Below, in pieces: positions 42,793 through 51,288 of a stretch of DNA of 64,000 nt (positions are counted from its first letter, which is position 1; every line of letters begins with the position of its first letter). The stretch lies in NCBI RefSeq assembly GCF_003014735.1, contig NZ_PYAX01000004.1, forward strand, positions 248,001 through 312,000, read 5' to 3'. The translations under genes and the position numbers were made by a program. Below the pieces are notes generated by a model, which worked only from the letters and a program-made list of their open reading frames with translations, did not search any database and was not told where the DNA came from. Origin of the DNA: Saccharothrix carnea (GTDB taxonomy: Bacteria; Actinomycetota; Actinomycetes; Mycobacteriales; Pseudonocardiaceae).

Positions 42793-45132
42793 ATGGGCTT
42801 CTGGGACAGGTTCCGCCGCAGGCCGACTACCGCCGCCGTGTCCTCGGTCGCGGTGCCGGCTCCGGCGCGGCGGCCGGGATGGGACGGCGGCTGGCGTGCG
42901 ACCCGGCCGATGGAGGGCGTGATCCAGCGCGCGGGCATCGCGGTGGGTGACGGCCTGCGGTTCCGGGGCGGTTTGGCGGCGTGGCAGGACCACGCGCTCG
43001 GCGGCCGGTTGGGTCACGCCGTCCTGCCCGGCGCACCGGCCGGGGTGGTGCACGGGGTGGCCCGGCACACCGGCGAGCCGGGCGAGTACGCGGGCAACGA
43101 CCAGCTCACCGTCGCCCTGCGCAACCCCGACCTCACCGGCACGCCTTCGCCGGAGCCGACGGGAACCACCGGCCCCGCCGTGCAGCGGTCACCGGCCACC
43201 CCGGTGCCCGTGCGACCGCTCGGCAGGCCGCTGACCGTGGCACACCGGGAGGTGACGCCGCTGCGTTCGGTTCCGGTCGCGCGGACGACCACCCAGGCCG
43301 CAGAACCCACTCCGGCTCCTGTGCAACGCCAGGCACCCGGTCCGCCGGCCGGCGAGTCAGGGTCCGCGCCTCTGCTCGGAGAGCTGGTCGCATCACCGGT
43401 GGTACCAGGTGAACCGGCCTCCCGCGCCACGGCGGACGCGCTCCCGGTCCCGGTGCTTCGCAGTCCCGCCAGGGCGACGTCGGCGATCCAGCCACCGCCG
43501 GCACCTGCCGGCCCGGCGCGGATCCAGCGCCAGGAAGCTGCCTCTGCGCCGGGCCAGGGCGAGCCTGCCGCACCGGTGATCGGCGGACCGACCGCGCCTC
43601 CGATGACCCCTGCTGTCGCTCCTCGGGCACTGCGGTCATCCGCCCAGGCACCGGTGCAGCGGACGACACGAACCGGACCGACCCTGGGTGAGCCACTGGC
43701 GCACCTGCCGGCCACCGCGGTGGTGCAGCGGACTCCGGGCAACAGCGCGCCACCGGTCCAGATCCCCACCGACACGGTCGTACAACGCCGCACCGACATC
43801 GCGACCGCACCCCTCCTCGGCCGACTCCCTGCGGAGGCCCCGGCCGACGCGGTGGTGCAACGCGAGACCCCGACCCGACCCGTCCACGGCCAACCCCCAA
43901 CGCAGGCCCCGGCCGACTCGGTCGTACAACGCAAGTCCCCGACCCGACCCGTCCACGGCCAACCCCCAGCGGAAGCCCCGGCCGACCCGGTCGTACAACG
44001 CGTATCCCAAAGCCCGCTCGTCCCCAGCTCACCCCCAGCGGAGATCCAGGCCGACACGGTCCTGCAACGCGAGACCCCGACCCGACCCGTCCTCGGCCGA
44101 CCTGCAGCGGAGGCTCAAGCTGACACGGTTGTACAACGCGAGACCCGAACCCCGCCGGTCCCCGGCCGACTTGCCGCGCAGGTCCCGGCCGTAGCGCGCC
44201 CCGCCCCGGTCAGGCCGCCGGAGCTGAGCGAGCCTCCGGCACCGGACCCGACCAGGGCGGTCGTGCAGCGGAAGTCGAGGACGGGACCTGTTCTGGGTGA
44301 ACCCCTGGCGCGGATACCGGCCGACGCGGTGGTGCCGCACGGGTCGACTGCCGGACCGGGCTTGGATCGCCAGCGCGCCAACGTTGTTCCTGCCAGGGCA
44401 CCATTGGGATTGGGATTACAGATTTTGTCAGCGCAACCGGCGGCGGCAGGGTCACCGGCATTGGCGCCACAGTCATCCTCACCGCGGCCATCGGCTCGGA
44501 CCCGGCTGCCGGTCGTCCGGCCCGCCCGACCGGCGGTGCAGCGCCACACCCCCACCGCGCCCCTGCTCGCGGATCGGCCACTGATCTCGTCCACGACCCC
44601 GGCCATGACGACAAGCACACCGAGTGCACCCGAGAAGCGCCAGGCAGTTCCGGTTCGGTGGAGCTCCCCGGCGCGCGAGGGTTCGGCGGCACAACGGTCC
44701 CCGAGCAAGGCCTCTGTGCAACGCGCGGCGGTGGCAGGCCCGGTCACGCCGGCTCCCAGGACGGCGCAGCGCGCGGTAGTACGGCCGGCAACTCCGGCAG
44801 AGGTTGACGAAGCCACACCGGGCCGGCCGATCGTCCCGGCCTACCCGCCCGTCGTGGTGGCACCGCCCAGACCGGCGGGGCAAGTGCCGGCCGCACCGAC
44901 CATCCGACCCGCCACGGTCCAGCGGTCGGTCACCGTGCAGCGGTCACCGGATCAGCCGGTGAAGTCGAAAGCAGCAACCGACAAGACGGCCACCGGCACG
45001 CCGCACCGCCTGGAGCGCTCCGACCTGGACGACCTCGCCCGCCGCCTGCTCGAACCGGTCGGCAGGCTCCTGCGCGCCGAACTGCGCCACGGCCGCGAGC
45101 GCACCGGCCTCCTGCACGACCGCCGCCGTTGA
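42793..45132 (+). CDS. Long Pro-rich VQR-repeat eCIS protein
   Basis: 779 aa. The N-terminus (about 1-110, MGFWDRFRRRP, then a folded-looking GVIQRAGIAVGDGLRFRGGLAAWQDHALGGRLGHAV) and C-terminus (about 735-779, RLERSDLDDLARRLLEPVGRLLRAELR) look structured. In between about 600 residues are Pro/Ala/Arg-rich and probably disordered, with many V(V/L)QR motifs followed by (T/S)P-R-P-V-x-G-x-P. A tandem block has a 23-residue period. It occupies the slot between tube assembly genes and the second tube/hub genes. It might be the tape measure or a tube-lumen or cargo-binding protein; neither is proven. VQR also occurs in the DUF4157 protein. Confidence 0.6.
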   Translation: MGFWDRFRRRPTTAAVSSVAVPAPARRPGWDGGWRATRPMEGVIQRAGIAVGDGLRFRGGLAAWQDHALGGRLGHAVLPGAPAGVVHGVARHTGEPGEYAGNDQLTVALRNPDLTGTPSPEPTGTTGPAVQRSPATPVPVRPLGRPLTVAHREVTPLRSVPVARTTTQAAEPTPAPVQRQAPGPPAGESGSAPLLGELVASPVVPGEPASRATADALPVPVLRSPARATSAIQPPPAPAGPARIQRQEAASAPGQGEPAAPVIGGPTAPPMTPAVAPRALRSSAQAPVQRTTRTGPTLGEPLAHLPATAVVQRTPGNSAPPVQIPTDTVVQRRTDIATAPLLGRLPAEAPADAVVQRETPTRPVHGQPPTQAPADSVVQRKSPTRPVHGQPPAEAPADPVVQRVSQSPLVPSSPPAEIQADTVLQRETPTRPVLGRPAAEAQADTVVQRETRTPPVPGRLAAQVPAVARPAPVRPPELSEPPAPDPTRAVVQRKSRTGPVLGEPLARIPADAVVPHGSTAGPGLDRQRANVVPARAPLGLGLQILSAQPAAAGSPALAPQSSSPRPSARTRLPVVRPARPAVQRHTPTAPLLADRPLISSTTPAMTTSTPSAPEKRQAVPVRWSSPAREGSAAQRSPSKASVQRAAVAGPVTPAPRTAQRAVVRPATPAEVDEATPGRPIVPAYPPVVVAPPRPAGQVPAAPTIRPATVQRSVTVQRSPDQPVKSKAATDKTATGTPHRLERSDLDDLARRLLEPVGRLLRAELRHGRERTGLLHDRRR
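43787..44146 (+). repeat. 69-bp tandem repeats encoding VQR units
   Basis: About five consecutive units of 69 bp (23 codons), each starting with GTCGTACAACG-like sequence (VVQR) and containing CCGACCCGACCCGTCC. Two neighbouring units are nearly identical (starts of the CCCCGACCCG word at 43868 and 43937). Less regular copies flank the block. The in-frame period means copy number can change without a frameshift. Confidence 0.8.
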
Positions 45133-45159
45133 CCCCGGACACATCACCAGGAGACACCG

Positions 45160-45585
45160 ATGTCCGACACCCTCTTCGCCACCAGCGTCTTCTTCCAGCT
45201 CTCCATCGCGGGCAACGACCTCGGTGCCTTCCACACCTGTGACGGCATGGGCGCGCAGATGGAGGTCGAGCAGTTCACCGAGGGCGGCAACAACGGGTTC
45301 ACCTGGCAGCTGCCCTCGCGCATCACCTGGTCCAACATCACCATGACCCGGCCGGTCACGTCGGACACCGCCAAGGTCGTCAAGTGGCTCAACGAGGTCA
45401 TCAAGAAGGTCGAGCGCAAGGACGGCGAGATCGTCGCCCTCACCCCGGACGGCACCCGGATCGCGAGTTGGCAGGTCCAGGGCATCGTCCCGGTCCGCTG
45501 GCAGGGCCCGTCGTTCGACCCGGCCAGTTCGCAGGCCGCCGTGGAGACGTTGGAGATCGCCCACGAGGGCATCGACGCGTCCTGA
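45160..45585 (+). CDS. Inner tail tube protein (T4 gp19-like), copy 2
   Basis: 141 aa; ATG after CAGGAG. Typical eCIS second tube: FATSVFFQLSIAGNDLGAFHTCDGMG, MEVEQFTEGGNNGFTWQLPSRI, WSNITMTRPVTSDTAKVVKWLNEV. The final strands are VPVRWQGPSFDPASSQAAVETLEIAHEG. It differs strongly from copy 1 and probably forms the ring linking the tube to the spike hub, as the position next to hub genes suggests. Confidence 0.92.
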   Translation: MSDTLFATSVFFQLSIAGNDLGAFHTCDGMGAQMEVEQFTEGGNNGFTWQLPSRITWSNITMTRPVTSDTAKVVKWLNEVIKKVERKDGEIVALTPDGTRIASWQVQGIVPVRWQGPSFDPASSQAAVETLEIAHEGIDAS

Positions 45586-45602
45586 AGAGGAGGGATCGGG
45601 CA

Positions 45603-46304
45603 GTGGCACGCAAGACCAGTCTCACCCGCGCCCAGCTGGTGATCATGGAGCCGCCCGCGCAGGCGGGTGCGAAGCCGGGCGCCAAGCTGGCGACGGTGAA
45701 GTTCCAGTTCAACCCGAGCACGGTGGCGCTGACCAAGAGCACCGAGTGGCGCCGCAACCCGTCCCGCACGGCGGGCGAGACGTCGACGCCGGAGTTCGTC
45801 GGCAGCGGGCCGCGGACCCTGTCGGTGGACGTGTTCCTCGACGCCACCGCGACGCACGACAACTCGGTGGAGACGCGGGTGGAGCAGCTGCTGCTGGCCT
45901 GCGTGCCCACGAAGAAGAGCCTGGCGGCGAAGAAGCCCGCGAGTCCGTGGGTGCGCTTCGAGTGGGGCACTTCGAAGACCACGTCGTTCGACGGCGTGCT
46001 GTCGAACCTGTCGGTGGACTACTCGCTGTTCGACGTCGACGGACGGCCGCTGCGGGCGACGTGCTCGCTGTCGGTCGAGGAGGCGGGCGACGACACGCCC
46101 GGCCAGAACCCGACGTCCGGGTCACGGGAGGCGCGTCGCGTGCACCGCGTGGTGGCCGGTGACAGCCTGCCGCAGCTGGCGTGGCGCGAGTACGGCGACG
46201 CCACGGCCTGGCGGGTGATCGCCGAGGCGAACGACATCGACGACCCGATGCTGCTGGTGCCGGGTGACGAGCTGCTGGTGCCCGCGGTGGAGGAGGCCCG
46301 ATGA
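45603..46304 (+). CDS. LysM-containing baseplate hub protein (gp53/Afp7-like)
   Basis: 233 aa from a GTG after GAGGAGGGAT. The N-terminal domain (about 25-165) is the eCIS hub fold: ATVKFQFNPSTVALTKSTEWRRN and SVDVFLDATATHDNSVETRVEQL. A LysM domain closes the protein (about 178-230, VHRVVAGDSLPQLAWREYGDATAWRVIAEAN, PGDELLVPA). In eCIS this protein sits between tube and spike and stiffens the baseplate; LysM here is structural and need not mean cell-wall binding. Its stop overlaps the next start by four bases. Confidence 0.9.
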   Translation: MARKTSLTRAQLVIMEPPAQAGAKPGAKLATVKFQFNPSTVALTKSTEWRRNPSRTAGETSTPEFVGSGPRTLSVDVFLDATATHDNSVETRVEQLLLACVPTKKSLAAKKPASPWVRFEWGTSKTTSFDGVLSNLSVDYSLFDVDGRPLRATCSLSVEEAGDDTPGQNPTSGSREARRVHRVVAGDSLPQLAWREYGDATAWRVIAEANDIDDPMLLVPGDELLVPAVEEAR

Positions 46305-48079
46305 CGCGGCAGGCCGCGGGCAGGTCGTTCCGGTCGTTCGCGGCCGACCCGATCGTGCAGCTGGGTTCGTTGACGAGCACGTGGGAGAAGAGGCTCGTGA
46401 GCTGCGTGGTCGACGAGAACGTCGGCCTGCCGGACGTCGCGGTGCTGACCTACCGGGACGGCGACAACGAGCTGCTGACGGTCGGCGGCATCACGATCGG
46501 CACGCCGCTGACCGTGTCGGTGGCGACGGTGCAGAGCAAGGCGCGGGAGCAGCTGTTCGGCGGCGAGGTCACCGCGTTGGAGAAGGACGGCGACTCGACC
46601 GGGTCGTTCACCGTCATCCGGGCGATGAGCAAGGCGCACCGGCTGTTCCGCGGCCGGCGGGTGGAGGCGTTCCGCAACGTGACCGCCGCCGACGTGGTGC
46701 GCCGGGTGGCCAGGAACGCGGGCCTCACCGTCGGCCGGGTCGAGGTCTCCCCCGTCACGTACGCGCAGCTCAGCCAGGCGGGTGTCTCGGACTGGGACTT
46801 CCTGCGGCAGATCGCCCACGAGCACGGCGTGAGCGTGCGGGTGGACGACAAGGGGAAGCTGGAGCTGCTCAAGCCCGAGCCCGCGACGGGTGCGCCCGCG
46901 CTCACCGAGAGCAGCCCGCTGGTGCTGCGGCACGGTGACCTGCTGTCCCTGCGCGCGTCGCTGACGGACTCGGACCGGGTGGACCACGTCGAGGTGCGTG
47001 CCTGGGACGTGGCGACGAAGAAGGCGTTCGTGGCGGTCGAGCCCGCCGTGCGGAGCAAGGCCGTGCTGCCCGGAGCGATGCCGTCGACCGCGGGCAAGCG
47101 GACGTCGATGCTGGTGGCGGACACGCCGTACGGCACGCAGGCCGAGACCGCCACCGCGGCACGGTCGCTGGCCGCTTCGGTGAGCGCCGGGTACGCCGAG
47201 ATCGAGGCGGTCGCCAAGGGCCACCCGAAGCTGCGCGCGGGCGTGCCGATCGCGTTGGCCGACGCGGGACCGGCGTTCAGCGGGCGCTACACGGCCACGT
47301 CGGTGCGGCACGTGCTGGAGCCGGACCACGGCTACCGCAGCATCGTCACGGTCAGCGCCTCGCCGGACCGGTCGCTGGCCGGGTTGGTGCTGGGCGGCAA
47401 CGCGCTGCCCCGGCCGCCGCGGATGCCGGGGCTGGCGACCGGGATCGTCACCGACATCCGGGAGCTCGGCAAGGGCGAACGCGGCTGGGTGCGGTTGAAG
47501 TTCCCGTGGCTGGACGACAACTACGTCACCGACTGGGTCCGCACGGTGCAGTGGGGCGGTGTCCGGGGTGGCGGTGTGTTCAGCCCGGAGGTCAACGACG
47601 AGGTGCTGGTCGGCTTCGAGCAGGGCAGCCTGGACCGCCCGTACGTGCTGGGCGGGCTCTACAACGGCGTCGACCAGCCGTCGCCGCACGACGTGCCGCT
47701 GGTGGACCGCCGCAGCGGCCGGCTGAACCGCCGGTCGCTGGTGTCGCGCACGGGCAACCGGCTGGAGCTGCTGGACGGCCTCACCGCCGCCGGTGTGCGG
47801 CTGGAGACCGGTGACAAGCGGCTGGACATCACGCTGGACGAGAAGACCGGCGCCATCGAGATCCGGGTGCGTGCCCGGCGCGGTCGCCGGGTGCTCGGCT
47901 CGATCAGCCTGACCGACCGGGGCATCACGATCGACGCCCGGCGCGGCGACCTGGTGCTGAAGGGCAACACGGTGTCGGTCGAGGCGGCCACGTCGGTGTC
48001 CGTGCGGGGCCGCACCGAGGCGTCCGTGGACGGCGGCGCGCAAGCCGTGCTCAAGGGCCGGATCGTCCGGATCAACTGA
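46301..48079 (+). CDS. VgrG-like spike/hub protein (phage gpD + gp5 OB-fold)
   Basis: 592 aa; ATG overlaps the LysM gene stop. The N-terminal two-thirds is a gp27/gpD-like hub (AADVVRRVARNAGLTVGRVEVS, SDWDFLRQIAHEHGVSVRVDDKGKLEL). An OB-fold gp5 domain follows at about 365-460 (GIVTDIRELGKGERGWVRLKFPWLDDNY, FSPEVNDEVLVGFEQGSLDRPYVLGGLYNG). A C-terminal beta-helix spike region completes it (DITLDEKTGAIEIRV, GDLVLKGNTVSVEAATSVSV). It forms the trimeric puncturing needle under the tube, tipped by the PAAR protein encoded next. Confidence 0.93.
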   Translation: MTRQAAGRSFRSFAADPIVQLGSLTSTWEKRLVSCVVDENVGLPDVAVLTYRDGDNELLTVGGITIGTPLTVSVATVQSKAREQLFGGEVTALEKDGDSTGSFTVIRAMSKAHRLFRGRRVEAFRNVTAADVVRRVARNAGLTVGRVEVSPVTYAQLSQAGVSDWDFLRQIAHEHGVSVRVDDKGKLELLKPEPATGAPALTESSPLVLRHGDLLSLRASLTDSDRVDHVEVRAWDVATKKAFVAVEPAVRSKAVLPGAMPSTAGKRTSMLVADTPYGTQAETATAARSLAASVSAGYAEIEAVAKGHPKLRAGVPIALADAGPAFSGRYTATSVRHVLEPDHGYRSIVTVSASPDRSLAGLVLGGNALPRPPRMPGLATGIVTDIRELGKGERGWVRLKFPWLDDNYVTDWVRTVQWGGVRGGGVFSPEVNDEVLVGFEQGSLDRPYVLGGLYNGVDQPSPHDVPLVDRRSGRLNRRSLVSRTGNRLELLDGLTAAGVRLETGDKRLDITLDEKTGAIEIRVRARRGRRVLGSISLTDRGITIDARRGDLVLKGNTVSVEAATSVSVRGRTEASVDGGAQAVLKGRIVRIN

Positions 48080-48095
48080 CCTGAAGGAGATCACC

Positions 48096-48401
48096 ATGCC
48101 TCCCGCCGCCCGGCTGGGCGACAAGACGTCGCACGGCGGCACCCTCGGCACGCCGCCGCCCGCGGTGGCCGTCGCGGTGGCCACCGTCCTGATCGAGGGC
48201 AAGCCCGCCGCCGTGGGCGGCAGCCTGCACGTGTGCGTCGTCCCGAAGGACGCCGTGCTGGGGCCGGCGAACGTCGTCAAGCCCCGCGTCGGCGGCCAGG
48301 TGCTCATCGGCGGGGTGGTCGCGGCGCGCGTCGGTGACAGCACCACGTGCCAGGCGAACGTCCTCACCGGCGCGTTGACCGTCCACATCGGAGGCTTGTG
48401 A
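48096..48401 (+). CDS. PAAR-repeat spike tip protein
   Basis: 101 aa; ATG after GAAGGAGATCACC. The start MPPAARLGDKTSHGGTLGTPP is the PAAR signature, with repeated glycine-rich turns (GGQVLIGGVVAARVGDSTTC). It makes a cone that caps and sharpens the VgrG-like spike, with a metal ion bound by His/Cys residues near the tip. No C-terminal toxin extension is present. Confidence 0.94.
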   Translation: MPPAARLGDKTSHGGTLGTPPPAVAVAVATVLIEGKPAAVGGSLHVCVVPKDAVLGPANVVKPRVGGQVLIGGVVAARVGDSTTCQANVLTGALTVHIGGL

Positions 48402-48808
48402 TGAGCGAGGGCTTCATCGGGCGCGGCTGGGGCTTCCCGCTGCGCACCGGGCCGACCGGCGGTATCGGGATGGTCGAGCGGGAGCAGGAGATCACCGAGG
48501 CGATCCGGCTCGTGCTGGGCACCGCGCCGGGTGAGCGGCCGATGCGCCCGGAGTTCGGGTGCGGCATCCACGAGCACGTGTTCGCGTCGGCGGACGGCGC
48601 CACGGCCGGTCTCGTGGCCCGCGAGGTGCGTGCCGCGCTGGACCGGTGGGAGCCGCGGATCGAGGTCGACGACGTGGTGGTCGCGTTCGACGCGGTCGAG
48701 GTCGGCACGCTCTACATCGACGTGCGCTACACCATCCGGTCCACCAACGACCGGCGCAACCTGGTGTTCCCCTTCTACACCATCCCGGCCGAGGGAGGCG
48801 TGGAGTGA
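48401..48808 (+). CDS. gp25-like baseplate wedge protein
   Basis: 135 aa; the ATG shares one base with the PAAR stop. It contains the gp25 core: GWGFPLRTGPTGGIGMVEREQEI, IRLVLGTAPGERPMRPEFGCGIHEHVFA and RIEVDDVVVAFDAVEVGTLYI. gp25 proteins seed sheath polymerisation at the baseplate. It is followed directly by baseplate J, as in most contractile tails. Confidence 0.94.
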   Translation: MSEGFIGRGWGFPLRTGPTGGIGMVEREQEITEAIRLVLGTAPGERPMRPEFGCGIHEHVFASADGATAGLVAREVRAALDRWEPRIEVDDVVVAFDAVEVGTLYIDVRYTIRSTNDRRNLVFPFYTIPAEGGVE

Positions 48809-50742
48809 TGGCGCTGCCCGCACCGAACCTGGACGACCGGCGCTTCCAGCAGCTCGTGGACGAGGCGAAGCGGTACGTGCAGCAGAGCTGTCCGGAGTGG
48901 ACGGACCACAACGTGTCCGACCCCGGCGTCACGCTGATCGAGACGTTCGCGCAGATGGTCGACCAGCTCGTCTACCGGCTCAACCGGGTGCCGGAGCGCA
49001 ACCACCTGGCGTTCCTGGACCTGTTGGGCATCACGCTGTTCCCGCCGACCGCCGCGCGCGCCGACGTCACGTTCCGGTTGTCCGCGCCGCAGCCGCAGAC
49101 CGTGGTGCTGCCGGTCGGCACCGAGGTCGCCACGGCGCGGTCGGAGCACGCCGAGGCGGTCGTGTTCGCCACCACCGACGAGCTGGCCGTGGTGCCGTGC
49201 TCGGTGCGGCGGGTGGTGACCAGGACGGCGTCGGGTGAGCACGTCGACCGGACCAAGGACCTGGAGGCGGGCCAGGACGTGCGGTGCTTCCAGGCCGCGC
49301 CGACGCCCGGTGACGCGACGTTGTTCGGGCTGTCGGCGGCGGTGCCGCGCTGCGTGGTGGTGCTGCGGCTGGACAGCCGGGTCGAGGGCATCGGCGTCGA
49401 CCCGCGGCAGCCGCCGCTGGTGTGGGAGGCGTGGAACGGGCAGGACTGGCTGCCGTGCGAGGTGGACGAGGACACCACCGGCGGCCTGAACCGGCCCGGC
49501 GAGGTGGTGCTGCACGTGCCGGCCGGGCACGCCGAGTCCGTGGTGGCGGGGCACCGCGCGGGCTGGCTGCGCTGCCGGGTCACCGAGCCGGTGCGCGGGC
49601 AGCCGTTCTACTCGGAGTCGCCGACCGTGCGCGAGGCCGAGGCGTTCACCATCGGCGGCACGACCGCCGCGGAGCACGCCGAGACCGAGGCGGACGTGCC
49701 GCTGGGCGAGACGGCGGGTGTGCCGGGGCAGCGGTTCACCGTGCCGCGCTCCCCCGTGCTGCTGGACGGTGACCCGGTGGTGGTGCGGGTGTCGGCGGGC
49801 GACGGGTGGCAGGACTGGGCCGTGGTGGAGCACTTCGGCGAGTCGGGACCGGAGGACCGGCACGTCGTTCTGGACGCCGTGCGCGGCGAGTTCCACTTCC
49901 CGCCCGCGGTCCGCGAGGCCGATGGCACGCTGCGGCGTTACGGGGCGGTGCCGCCCAAGGGTTCGGTGGTGCAGGTACCGCGGTACCGCACGGGCGGTGG
50001 ACGGGCGGGCAACGTGGCGCGTGGCGCGATCTCGGTGCTGCGCAGCTCGGTGCCGTACGTGGCGTCGGTGGAGAACCGTGAGGCGGCGCGCGGCGGCGTG
50101 GACGGCGAGACGGTGGCCGAGGCGAAGGTGCGCGCACCGCAGCAGCTGCGGGTGCGGGAACGGGCGGTGACGGCCGAGGACCACGAGCACATCGCCCGGC
50201 TGGCGGCGCCGTCGCTGGCCAGGGTGCGGTGCCTGCCGGACGGTCCGGGTGCGGCGCGGGTGCTGGTGGTGCCGGACGCCGTGGCCGACCAGGGCGACCG
50301 GCTGCGGTTCGAGCAGTTGGTGCCCACCGAGGACGTGGTGTCGGCGGTGGCGAGGCGGTTGGACGAACGGCGGCTGCTGGGCACCCGGCTGGTCGTGGAA
50401 CCGCCGCGGTACCAAGGCGTCACGGTGGTCGCGCGGGTGGCCGCGCCGAGTGCGGAGGGCAACCGGGTGCGCGAGGAGGCGTTGGACGCGCTGTACCGCC
50501 ACCTCGACCCGCTGCGCGGCGGCCCGGACGGCACCGGGTGGGAGTTCGGCCGTCCGGTGCAGTACGGGGAGGTCTTCGCGGTGCTGCAGGGCGTGGCCGG
50601 GGTGCGGTTGGTGGAGGAGGTCCGGCTGTTCCCGGCCGACCCGGTCACCGGTGCCCGCGGCGCGCCGGTGGACCGGGTCGAGGTGGCGCCGAACGCGCTG
50701 GTGTTCTCCTACCAGCACCAGGTCGTGGTGGCCGGATCATGA
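48808..50742 (+). CDS. Baseplate J-like wedge protein (gp6-like)
   Basis: 644 aa; ATG shares one base with the gp25 stop. The N-terminus LPAPNLDDRRFQQLVDEAKRYV and CPEWTDHNVSDPGVTLIETFAQ is characteristic of eCIS baseplate J proteins, with MVDQLVYRLNRVPERNHLAFLDLLG next. The C-terminal half has DGETVAEAKVRAPQQLRVRERAVTAEDHEHIARLA, the gpJ core. It builds the baseplate wedges with gpI. The length is at the short end for the eCIS gp6 homologue. Confidence 0.93.
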   Translation: MALPAPNLDDRRFQQLVDEAKRYVQQSCPEWTDHNVSDPGVTLIETFAQMVDQLVYRLNRVPERNHLAFLDLLGITLFPPTAARADVTFRLSAPQPQTVVLPVGTEVATARSEHAEAVVFATTDELAVVPCSVRRVVTRTASGEHVDRTKDLEAGQDVRCFQAAPTPGDATLFGLSAAVPRCVVVLRLDSRVEGIGVDPRQPPLVWEAWNGQDWLPCEVDEDTTGGLNRPGEVVLHVPAGHAESVVAGHRAGWLRCRVTEPVRGQPFYSESPTVREAEAFTIGGTTAAEHAETEADVPLGETAGVPGQRFTVPRSPVLLDGDPVVVRVSAGDGWQDWAVVEHFGESGPEDRHVVLDAVRGEFHFPPAVREADGTLRRYGAVPPKGSVVQVPRYRTGGGRAGNVARGAISVLRSSVPYVASVENREAARGGVDGETVAEAKVRAPQQLRVRERAVTAEDHEHIARLAAPSLARVRCLPDGPGAARVLVVPDAVADQGDRLRFEQLVPTEDVVSAVARRLDERRLLGTRLVVEPPRYQGVTVVARVAAPSAEGNRVREEALDALYRHLDPLRGGPDGTGWEFGRPVQYGEVFAVLQGVAGVRLVEEVRLFPADPVTGARGAPVDRVEVAPNALVFSYQHQVVVAGS

Positions 50743-51287
50743 GTCGCGCCGCGCTGCCCGAGCTGCCCAGCCGCTACCCGTTGGGCGCGATGCTGCCCGC
50801 CCTGTACGCGGCGGACGACTTCGCCCAGCGGTTCACGGCGGGCCTGGACGCCGTGCTGTCGGCGGTCCTGGCGACGCTGGACAACCTGCCGGAGTACTTC
50901 GACGCGGACCTCGCGCCCGCGGACTTCGTGGCCTGGCTGTCGTCGTGGGTCGCGGCGGACCTGGACCCGGCGTGGCCGGAGCCGCTGCGCCGGGAGGTGG
51001 TGGGCCGGGCCGTCGAGCTGCACCGGCTGCGCGGCACCGCGGCCGGCCTCGTGGCCCGGCTCGAACTGTGCCTGGGTGTGCGGGCCGAGGTGGTCGACGG
51101 GCCGGGCGCGACCTGGTCCACCCGGCCCGACACGCCCCTGCCCGACCGGCGGGACGTCGTCGTGGTGCGGGTGCGGCCGGGCAGGTCCGGGGTGGTCGAC
51201 CGGGAGCGGGTGGTGGCGCTGGTCGACGCAGTGTGCCCGCTGCACGTCACCTGCACCGTCGAGGTGCTCTCGGGGAACGGGGACTGA
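50739..51287 (+). CDS. Phage tail protein I (gp7-like) baseplate protein
   Basis: 182 aa; ATGA overlap with the baseplate J gene. Family features are SRYPLGAMLPALYAADDFAQRF, TLDNLPEYFDADLAPADFVAWLSSWV and LRREVVGRAVELHRLRGTAAGL. It pairs with baseplate J in the wedge. It is shorter than fibre-linked gpI proteins, and no tail fibre or collar gene follows, as in Streptomyces CIS clusters. Confidence 0.92.
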   Translation: MSRAALPELPSRYPLGAMLPALYAADDFAQRFTAGLDAVLSAVLATLDNLPEYFDADLAPADFVAWLSSWVAADLDPAWPEPLRREVVGRAVELHRLRGTAAGLVARLELCLGVRAEVVDGPGATWSTRPDTPLPDRRDVVVVRVRPGRSGVVDRERVVALVDAVCPLHVTCTVEVLSGNGD

Positions 51288-51288
51288 C

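Noticed and set aside
43787..44146. CRISPR-like direct repeats
   Set aside because: The 69-bp units lie in frame within a gene with a 23-codon period and no unique spacers.
40145..51287. Prophage or prophage remnant
   Set aside because: No capsid, portal, terminase, integrase, lysin or holin genes. The DUF4255, AAA+ ATPase, LysM hub and PAAR set define an eCIS.
40145..51287. Type VI secretion system
   Set aside because: No TssJ/L/M membrane complex, no ClpV, and a single large sheath protein in place of the TssB/TssC pair; the VgrG-like protein is the eCIS spike.
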